Below, piece by piece: positions 1 to 4,218 of a stretch of 7,170 nucleotides of DNA. The number at the start of each line of letters is the position of its first letter. Positions within the stretch are counted from its first letter, which is position 1. The position numbers were made by a program, and so were the translations under genes. The stretch is taken from positions 1 to 7,170 of the forward strand of contig JAQVGR010000075.1 in the NCBI GenBank assembly GCA_028696635.1. The letters are read 5' to 3'. The DNA comes from Candidatus Krumholzibacteriia bacterium. Lineage in GTDB: Bacteria > Krumholzibacteriota > Krumholzibacteriia > Krumholzibacteriales > Krumholzibacteriaceae. Under the pieces are notes generated by a model. The model was not told where the DNA came from, ran no database searches, and saw only the letters and a list, made by a program, of their open reading frames with translations.

Positions 1-35
1 CCGCACCAAGCAGCGGGCCGGAAGGACGAGCTCAA

Positions 36-85
36 CGGCCTGCGGAGGCCGAACAACCGATGGACCGGAGCCGCCGACAGGCTCC
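36..85 (+). other. Two tandem hairpins in the pilA leader
   Basis: The sequence shows two perfect inverted repeats. CGGCCT (36-41) and AGGCCG (46-51) flank a 4-base loop. GGAGCC (67-72) and GGCTCC (80-85) flank a 7-base loop. If this region is transcribed with pilA they would form two RNA stems just before the hairpin that holds the ribosome binding site. Neither is followed by a T-run, so they do not look like terminators. A role in stabilising the abundant pilin mRNA is plausible but inferred. Bases 1-35 show nothing I can call, and the pilA promoter is not recognisable in the window. Confidence 0.4.
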
Positions 86-91
86 ACAGAG

Positions 92-109
92 ATGTACCGG
101 GAGGTGCAT
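92..109 (+). promoter_or_regulatory. Hairpin enclosing the pilA ribosome binding site
   Basis: Bases 92-98 (ATGTACC) pair with 103-109 (GGTGCAT) over seven base pairs, one of them G-U. The loop GGGA (99-102) fits the GNRA tetraloop pattern. The Shine-Dalgarno sequence GGGAGG (99-104) occupies the loop and the first bases of the 3' arm. The 3' arm also covers the first two bases of an ATG at 108, and the preferred start at 111 follows directly. The pairing is seen in the sequence; an effect on pilin translation is inferred. Confidence 0.45.
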
Positions 110-110
110 G

Positions 111-545
111 ATGAACAACAAGGGTTTCACCCTTATCGAGCTGATGATCGTCGTGGTCATCATCGGTATCCTGGCCGCGATCGCGATCCCGAACTTCATC
201 AATATGCAGGCGAGGGCGAAGGAAGCCTCCGTGAAGTCGAACTGCCACACCGTGCAGCTCGCCGCTGAGGACTTCGCCGTCCAGGCCGACGGCGTCTACG
301 CCGCCACTACGGCCGAGGCGAACCCGAACACCGGCGTCACCATCATCGGCATGCTGCCGGGCGGCGTCAACCTCGAGAACCCGTTCACCAAGCTCGCGAC
401 CGAGCCGATCGACGGCGTCGCCGCGACCGCCGGGCAGACCGGGTACGTTCCCATCGCGCTGAACGGCGTGAACATCGGCTACTCGATCACGGGCTGCGGC
501 AAGGAAGCCGGCTCGACGATCATCACGCTGACGAGCGGTCAGTAG
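111..545 (+). CDS. pilA: Type IV major pilin precursor (PilA)
   Basis: This is the structural subunit of the type IV pilus, inserted in the inner membrane as a prepilin, processed by PilD and assembled into the fibre. The 144-residue product has a short leader MNNKG followed by FTLIEL, so cleavage after Gly5 leaves Phe as mature residue 1 and Glu at mature position 5. The hydrophobic N-terminal helix runs over about residues 6-30 and ends with the family-typical AIPNF. The globular part has two cysteines, C45 and C129; C129 lies near the C-terminus in a GCGK context. The start at 111 lies 6 bases after GGGAGG (99-104). An in-frame ATG at 108 is only 3 bases away, and an upstream in-frame ATG at 60 would add an unlikely 17-residue extension. 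A strong terminator follows, so the gene is probably transcribed apart from the genes downstream. A pseudopilin is possible, but size and place in a pil locus favour the major pilin. Confidence 0.93.
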   Translation: MNNKGFTLIELMIVVVIIGILAAIAIPNFINMQARAKEASVKSNCHTVQLAAEDFAVQADGVYAATTAEANPNTGVTIIGMLPGGVNLENPFTKLATEPIDGVAATAGQTGYVPIALNGVNIGYSITGCGKEAGSTIITLTSGQ

Positions 546-569
546 GATACGATCTGATCGGTTGATCAC

Positions 570-600
570 GGGGCGGCTCCGAAAGGGCCGCCCCTTTTTT
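570..600 (+). terminator. Rho-independent terminator after pilA
   Basis: GGGGCGGC (570-577) pairs perfectly with GCCGCCCC (587-594). CC (579-580) and GG (585-586) extend the stem past a single bulged T, closing a GAAA tetraloop (581-584). Six Ts (595-600) follow immediately. The structure begins 24 bases after the pilA stop codon. It should end most pilA transcripts, isolating the highly expressed pilin gene from the ABC transporter operon. Confidence 0.92.
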
Positions 601-604
601 ATCC

Positions 605-616
605 CCGTTCGAACGG
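605..616. repeat. 12-bp perfect palindrome
   Basis: CCGTTCGAACGG reads the same on both strands. It lies just after the pilA terminator and overlaps the start of a sigma-54-like site at 614-629. It could be an operator for a dimeric regulator or a chance palindrome. No second copy was noticed nearby. Confidence 0.3.
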
Positions 617-629
617 TACGGATTCTGCA
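614..629 (+). promoter_or_regulatory. Possible sigma-54 promoter for the ABC-pilD operon
   Basis: The 16 bases CGGTACGGATTCTGCA align to the sigma-54 consensus TGGCACR-N4-TTGCW with 9 of 12 defined positions matching. The essential GG (615-616) and GC (627-628) are 10 bases apart, as required. Transcription would start near 640, leaving a leader of about 110 bases before the ATPase start at 751. The match is weaker than the site before pilM, and GC-rich DNA gives such partial matches by chance, so this is a candidate only. No convincing sigma-70 promoter was seen between 601 and 750. Confidence 0.35.
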
Positions 630-656
630 ATATACCCCGGAGGATGCGGTTTTACG

Positions 657-668
657 GGCTCCGGAGCC
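657..668. repeat. 12-bp perfect palindrome in the ABC operon leader
   Basis: GGCTCCGGAGCC is a perfect palindrome about 90 bases before the ATPase start. It could be a protein-binding site or part of an RNA stem. Nothing else in the sequence decides between these. Confidence 0.25.
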
Positions 669-716
669 GGTATTCGTTCGCCGGTGACTGTTTTCTGGCC
701 ACAGGACGTGAAGAAG

Positions 717-734
717 GCCGGCCTGGCGGCCGGC
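717..734 (+). promoter_or_regulatory. GC-rich hairpin before the ABC ATPase gene
   Basis: GCCGGCC (717-723) pairs perfectly with GGCCGGC (728-734) around a TGGC loop, and TGTTTG follows. It ends 16 bases before the ATG at 751 and a few bases before the weak GGGGG ribosome binding site (740-744). It resembles a weak attenuator, but the T-run is short and interrupted, so a translational effect or no function is equally possible. Confidence 0.3.
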
Positions 735-750
735 TGTTTGGGGGCATCGG

Positions 751-1743
751 ATGGAAGCACTCAGGGTAGACGATGTGCGCAAGTCTTTCAGAGGCGACCT
801 GTCGCTTCGAAGGCGGGAGGTCCTCCGCGGGGTCAGCCTCTGGGCGGAGGCGGGGGAGATCCTCGGATTCCTCGGTCCGAACGGGGCGGGGAAGACGACG
901 ACGATAAAGATCATCCTCGGGTTGCTTCGCCCCGACTCAGGGTCGGCGACGATATTCGGAGCCCCCGCCGGAGGACGCGATGCCGCGCGGAGGATCGGGT
1001 ACCTTCCCGAGACGCCTTACTTCCACCCTCACCTTTCGCTTCGCGAGTTCCTCGAGTTCTGCGGCGTCCTCAGCGGCCTTTCGGGCGCCGGCTTGCGCGG
1101 GCGCATCGGGGAAACGATCGATCTCGTCGGTCTGGGGCCTCACGCCGGCCGTCGTCTCAGGGGGTTCTCCAAGGGGATGCTCCAGCGGGCCGGTCTGGCC
1201 CAGGCGATCCTGCACGACCCCGACCTGCTCGTGCTCGACGAGCCGTTCTCCGGCCTCGACCCGCTCGGACGCAAAACGGTACGAGATATCCTCGTCGACC
1301 TGAAGGGGCGTGGCAGGACGATCTTCTTCTCCTCCCACATCCTCCCCGACATGGAGGCGCTCTGCGACCGCACGGCGATCATCCGCGAGGGAACGGTGAC
1401 ACGCTCGGTCACGCTCGACGAGATATACCGGCTCGGGGAGGGCCGCGTCGAGGTGACGGCGCGAGGCTGCGCCCCCGGGACGGCGCACGACCTGGCCGAC
1501 TACGTCGAGTCCGCCCAGTGCAGCGGTGGAGAGACCTTCCTGCTCGTACGCCGCCAGGAGTTCGTGCGCACGGTGATACAGCACCTCTACAGGTCCGGGG
1601 CCGAGGTTCTCGAGGTGACGAACCATCATCCGTCGCTCGAGGAGGTCTTTCTCGACGAGTTCGCGATCCGGCCGTCGCCCGGCGGAACGGACCCGGCCAA
1701 GAGCCGCGCGGTCGGCGCCGGGGCGGAAGGGAGGGCGTCATGA
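751..1743 (+). CDS. ABC-2 type transporter ATPase in the pil locus
   Basis: This is the ATP-hydrolysing subunit that would drive the membrane permease encoded next. In the 330-residue protein, Walker A is GPNGAGKTT (residues 42-50). The Q-loop region reads GYLPE, with Glu87 where Gln is usual, as is common in this ABC-2 subfamily. The signature is FSKGMLQR (139-146), Walker B ends LLVLDEP (159-165), the D-loop is SGLD (167-170) and the switch histidine is H196. A C-terminal extension (about 230-330) contains PSLEEVFL, as in DrrA/NosF-type ATPases. The last 20 or so residues are polar and probably disordered. The start is set by homology and a GGGGG sequence 6 bases upstream. The stop overlaps the permease start (ATGA). 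M. xanthus has an ABC ATPase called PilH at the equivalent place, needed for pilus biogenesis. That name is not used here because PilH means a response regulator in Pseudomonas. The substrate is unknown. Confidence 0.9.
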   Translation: MEALRVDDVRKSFRGDLSLRRREVLRGVSLWAEAGEILGFLGPNGAGKTTTIKIILGLLRPDSGSATIFGAPAGGRDAARRIGYLPETPYFHPHLSLREFLEFCGVLSGLSGAGLRGRIGETIDLVGLGPHAGRRLRGFSKGMLQRAGLAQAILHDPDLLVLDEPFSGLDPLGRKTVRDILVDLKGRGRTIFFSSHILPDMEALCDRTAIIREGTVTRSVTLDEIYRLGEGRVEVTARGCAPGTAHDLADYVESAQCSGGETFLLVRRQEFVRTVIQHLYRSGAEVLEVTNHHPSLEEVFLDEFAIRPSPGGTDPAKSRAVGAGAEGRAS

Positions 1744-2510
1744 GAGCGATCGCCGCGGTCGCCCGCAGCACCTTCCGCGAGACGATCAGGGAGAAGCTGC
1801 TCTTTCTGGTCGCCGCCTACGGGCTCGTGCTCATGGTGAGCACCTGGATACTCTCTCCGCTCTCCGTCGGCGCGGCGCGCGACAAGATCGTCGTCGACGT
1901 GGGGCTGGCGGGCATTTCGCTCTTCGGGGTGCTCACGGCGATCATGATAGGCGGGGCCCTGGTCCACAAGGAGATCGACAAGAAGGCGGTCTACCTGGTC
2001 CTCACCCGGCCCGTTTCGCGGGGAGAGTACCTCGTCGGCAAGTTCGCCGGGATCATGGGGGCGATCGGATCGCTCGTCGGCCTGATGGCGGTCCTGCTCG
2101 TGCTGATCATGCTCGCAGGCAGAGTCGAGATCACGCGCGTCCTCTTCGCGGCGGTCGCGCTCTCGCTCGTCGAGATCGCCGTGATCGCAGCGGTCGTCGT
2201 CTTCTTCAGCACCTTCACCACGCCGATACTCACCTCGTTCTTCACGATCGGGGTCTTTATCGCGGGGAGCCTCGGGTCGGACCTTCGCGCCTTCGCGCAG
2301 AAGTTCGGAGGCGCGGCGATGCAGCGAACCATGGACGCGATGTATTTCGCCCTGCCGAACCTCACCGTGTTCAATCTCAGGAGCGAGGCGGTGCACGGTC
2401 TGCGGCTGACGGCGTTCGAGTTCTTCGCGGCCGTCCTCTACGGGACCGTCTACGCGGGCGCGATGCTCTACTTCGCCTGGCTCGTATTGCGCAGGAGGGA
2501 GTTCGCATGA
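1740..2510 (+). CDS. ABC-2 family permease, partner of the upstream ATPase
   Basis: This 256-residue inner-membrane protein is the likely membrane half of the ABC transporter. About six hydrophobic segments can be seen, at roughly residues 20-40, 54-76, 103-127, 133-157, 160-178 and 228-250. The cytoplasmic stretch at residues 77-102, containing KEID and TRPVSRGEYLVGK, is typical of NosY-like ABC-2 permeases. A conserved-looking ALPNLTVFNLRSE motif (204-216) lies before the last segment. The ATG at 1740 overlaps the ATPase stop by 4 bases and is preceded by GGGAGGG (1729-1735). The frame stays open upstream to 684, but that part overlaps the ATPase and is not coding. The stop overlaps the TPR gene. 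The M. xanthus counterpart would be PilI, by position and class. Whether it moves a substrate or helps pilus assembly cannot be told from sequence. Confidence 0.87.
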   Translation: MRAIAAVARSTFRETIREKLLFLVAAYGLVLMVSTWILSPLSVGAARDKIVVDVGLAGISLFGVLTAIMIGGALVHKEIDKKAVYLVLTRPVSRGEYLVGKFAGIMGAIGSLVGLMAVLLVLIMLAGRVEITRVLFAAVALSLVEIAVIAAVVVFFSTFTTPILTSFFTIGVFIAGSLGSDLRAFAQKFGGAAMQRTMDAMYFALPNLTVFNLRSEAVHGLRLTAFEFFAAVLYGTVYAGAMLYFAWLVLRRREFA

Positions 2511-3181
2511 GCCGCCCCGCGAGGATCGGTATCGCCTGCGTCGCGCTGGCCGCTCTGGCCGGCTCGGCGCGGCTGATCGAGCCGGTCGCCGCGGCGAAGG
2601 CGACCGTCGGAATCGCCTATTTGCCGACGAGCGAGTGCGCGAGGATGGCCGCGCTGGGGTACCGCGAGCTCGCAGCCGACCTCTACTGGTTCAAGGCGGT
2701 CCAGTACTACGGGGGATACCGGCTCGATCAGAACGACATCGAACTCTTCTCGCATCTGGCCGATCTGATCACCGATCTCGACCCGCAGTTCACCGGCGCA
2801 TACCGGCTCAGCGCGATCGTCATCACCGAGGACATCGGGAACTTCCCCGAAGCGAAGCGATTGATGGAGAAGGGGCTGCTGAACAACCCTGACGACTACT
2901 GGCTCACCTTCGAGATGGGGTTCCTCCATTACCTCGGCGGGCGAGATTACGCCGAGGCGGAGAAGTACTTCCGGGTGGCCGCCTCTCTTCCGAACAACGA
3001 CGGAAGCCGCGCTGCGCGCTTCGCGGCGGACGCCGCCTCCAAGGGAGGGAACATCGAGGCGAGCATCGTCCTCTGGCGCGAGCTCGCCGAGAGCTCGGAC
3101 AACCAGTACCTGCGCGAGCTCGCCGAACGGTACATACGAAGGCTCGAGGAGCAGCGCGCGGCCGGCGGAGGGGGAGCATGA
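2507..3181 (+). CDS. TPR-like protein with N-terminal membrane anchor
   Basis: This 224-residue protein starts with a hydrophobic segment (about 7-24) that is either a signal anchor or a cleavable signal. Cys11 does not sit in a good lipobox. A motif-like stretch follows (residues 38-70, with YLPTS, GYRELAADLYWFKAVQYYGG). Three helical repeats at about 76-109, 110-143 and 145-178 have TPR character, for example EAKRLMEKGLLNNPDD and YAEAEKYFRVAASLP. The tail is charged and ends in AAGGGGA. It probably acts as a periplasm-facing or membrane-tethered scaffold. AGGAGG (2493-2498) lies 8 bases before the ATG. ATGA overlaps join it to the permease and to pilD, so it belongs with the ABC genes. By position it could correspond to one of the M. 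xanthus PilGHI accessory proteins, but I cannot establish which. Its partner and role are unknown. Confidence 0.8.
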   Translation: MSRPARIGIACVALAALAGSARLIEPVAAAKATVGIAYLPTSECARMAALGYRELAADLYWFKAVQYYGGYRLDQNDIELFSHLADLITDLDPQFTGAYRLSAIVITEDIGNFPEAKRLMEKGLLNNPDDYWLTFEMGFLHYLGGRDYAEAEKYFRVAASLPNNDGSRAARFAADAASKGGNIEASIVLWRELAESSDNQYLRELAERYIRRLEEQRAAGGGGA

Positions 3182-3951
3182 GCTGGATAACTGCGATGCC
3201 GGCCTTCGTCTTCGGTCTTGCGGCGGGAAGCTTCCTCAACGTCGTGATCTACCGCCTCCCGCTGGGGAGGTCGGTGGTGCGCCCCCGCTCCGCCTGCCCC
3301 GCCTGCGGCCGGACCCTGCGCTGGTTCGAGAACGTGCCGGTGCTGAGCTTCGTCCTGCTGCGCGGGCGGTGCCGCTCGTGCGGCGCGGCGATATCGCCGC
3401 GCTACCCCGTCGTCGAGCTGCTCGGCGGATTCTTCGCGCTCCTCGCCCTGTGGATCCGCGGCGGGGATCCGGTCGGCGCGGCCTTCGTCTATACCTTTCT
3501 CATGGCGCTGCTCGCCGTGGCGATGATCGACTGGGACCATAGGATCATTCCCGACGAGATCTCACTCCCGCTGCTCGCCGCGGGGCTCGCCTGGTCGCTG
3601 GTGAACCCCGCTCTCGGCCCGCTCTCGTCGGTCGCAGGGGCGCTTGCGGGGGGCGGATCGCTCTGGCTGGTCGGCGCGGCGTACCGGCGCCTGCGCGGGG
3701 TGGAGGGGATGGGCGGGGGTGACGTGAAGCTGATGGCGATGATCGGCGCGTGGCTCGGACTCGGCCTCGTGCTTCCCGTGATCGTCCTTGCGTCGTTCTT
3801 CGGATCGCTCTACGGCGTTTCCCTCATGAGGCGGGGGGGAGACGGGCGCACGGAGGTCGCCTTCGGATCGTTCCTCGCACCCGCCGCGGGTGTCTGCCTC
3901 GTCTGCGGACAGGCGATCCTCGGATGGTATCTGGGCAGGTTCGGGATCTAG
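3178..3951 (+). CDS. pilD: Prepilin leader peptidase / N-methyltransferase (PilD)
   Basis: This inner-membrane aspartic protease removes the short prepilin leader, here that of PilA, and methylates the new N-terminal residue using S-adenosylmethionine. The N-terminal domain has the family motif GSFLNVVIYRLP (17-28) and a zinc-binding cysteine tetrad: C40 and C43 in CPAC, C65 and C68 in CRSC. The predicted catalytic aspartates are D118, in IDWDHRIIPD, and D182, in the GxGD motif GGGDVK. Several hydrophobic segments lie between about 80 and 252, as expected. At 257 residues it is about full length, and all key residues are present, so it should be bifunctional. The ATG at 3178 overlaps the TPR gene stop (ATGA) and follows a G-rich GGAGGGGG sequence. 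Its coupling to the ABC genes rather than to pilM is notable. Confidence 0.95.
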   Translation: MSWITAMPAFVFGLAAGSFLNVVIYRLPLGRSVVRPRSACPACGRTLRWFENVPVLSFVLLRGRCRSCGAAISPRYPVVELLGGFFALLALWIRGGDPVGAAFVYTFLMALLAVAMIDWDHRIIPDEISLPLLAAGLAWSLVNPALGPLSSVAGALAGGGSLWLVGAAYRRLRGVEGMGGGDVKLMAMIGAWLGLGLVLPVIVLASFFGSLYGVSLMRRGGDGRTEVAFGSFLAPAAGVCLVCGQAILGWYLGRFGI

Positions 3952-3958
3952 CGGGCGA

Positions 3959-3980
3959 ATTGCACAGCGCGACGCGCAAT
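3959..3980. promoter_or_regulatory. Candidate activator-binding dyad upstream of pilM
   Basis: ATTGC (3959-3963) and GCAAT (3976-3980) form an inverted repeat with 12 bases between. It would lie about 115-135 bases before the predicted start of transcription, a usual distance for enhancer-binding activators of sigma-54 promoters such as PilR or NtrC. The dyad is visible in the sequence; binding by any protein is inferred. The arms are short, so chance is possible. Confidence 0.3.
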
Positions 3981-4049
3981 GCGGCTGTCCGTGACGGCCG
4001 GGGGGCTCAGGAGGCAAGACAAGTCATTACAAGGTATCAGGTTGCACAG
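3960..4049 (+). repeat. Direct repeat TTGCACAG, two copies
   Basis: TTGCACAG occurs at 3960-3967 and 4042-4049, 82 bases apart, in the gap between pilD and pilM. The first copy is part of the dyad at 3959-3980. The second lies about 20 bases before the -24 element. Two copies of an 8-base word in this short region may mark a regulator site. The rest of 3952-4068 shows no gene; open frames there look like shadows. Confidence 0.3.
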
Positions 4050-4068
4050 GGCGCAGCGGGAAGCGACT

Positions 4069-4084
4069 TGGCATAAATGTTGCG
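4069..4084 (+). promoter_or_regulatory. Sigma-54 (-24/-12) promoter for pilMNOPQ
   Basis: TGGCAT (4069-4074), five bases, then TTGCG (4080-4084) match the sigma-54 consensus TGGCACR-N4-TTGCW at 10 of 12 defined positions. The invariant GG (4070-4071) and GC (4082-4083) are exactly 10 bases apart. Transcription would start near 4095. The site lies in the only long non-coding gap between pilD and pilM and points toward pilM. Sigma-54 with the PilS/PilR two-component system is the known control of pilA in Pseudomonas and M. xanthus. A sigma-54 promoter here would let the alignment complex and secretin genes follow the same signal. Confidence 0.7.
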
Positions 4085-4094
4085 TTAAAGGGGT

Positions 4095-4218
4095 CCCGAG
4101 GAAGAAATCCGATCGTTTCAGGATCGAATCGGACGCCCCTCCGGGGGCGCCGGCGGGGATGACGGGCGGTAGCCCGGATACCCCCATTCGGTGAGGAATT
4201 CAAAAGGCTGGTGCGAGA
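4095..4218 (+). promoter_or_regulatory. Structured 5' leader of the pilM operon
   Basis: If transcription starts near 4095, the leader is about 124 bases. It contains three successive inverted repeats. TCCGAT (4108-4113) pairs with ATCGGA (4128-4133). CGCCCC (4134-4139) pairs with GGGGCG (4144-4149) around TCCG, which fits the UNCG tetraloop pattern. CGGGC (4163-4167) pairs with GCCCG (4172-4176). The first two stems abut. No T-run follows any of them. The ribosome binding site for pilM is weak: AAGG (4204-4207) is 11 bases from the ATG, and GAGG (4193-4196) is further away. I recognise no known riboswitch consensus. Confidence 0.4.

Noticed and set aside
60..110. Upstream in-frame ATG at 60 as the pilA start
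   Set aside because: It would add a basic 17-residue extension before the short prepilin leader, and the GGGAGG site is correctly placed only for the ATG at 111.
621..636. Possible sigma-70 -10 element (TATACC at 631-636)
   Set aside because: The -10 match is poor and TTCGAA at 608-613 is a poor -35, being part of a palindrome. The sigma-54-like site explains the region better.
684..1739. Long open frame upstream of and continuous with the permease gene
   Set aside because: It overlaps the whole ATPase gene, whose motifs are complete, and its translation is rich in Arg, Gly and Pro, as expected for an off-frame reading of GC-rich coding DNA.
1626..2396. 256-codon minus-strand frame opposite the permease
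   Set aside because: Low-complexity Arg/Asp/Glu composition with no domain; it is the antisense of a clear membrane protein gene.
3960..4100. Possible cyclic di-GMP (GEMM) riboswitch, suggested by GCACAGGGC at 4044-4052
   Set aside because: The short word matches part of the GEMM consensus, but the following AAACC and the GGGACGCAAAGCC segment are missing. It also lies upstream of the predicted transcription start.
3979..4194. Small plus-strand frame between pilD and pilM
   Set aside because: It spans the sigma-54 site and leader hairpins, has no good ribosome binding site and resembles no protein family I know.
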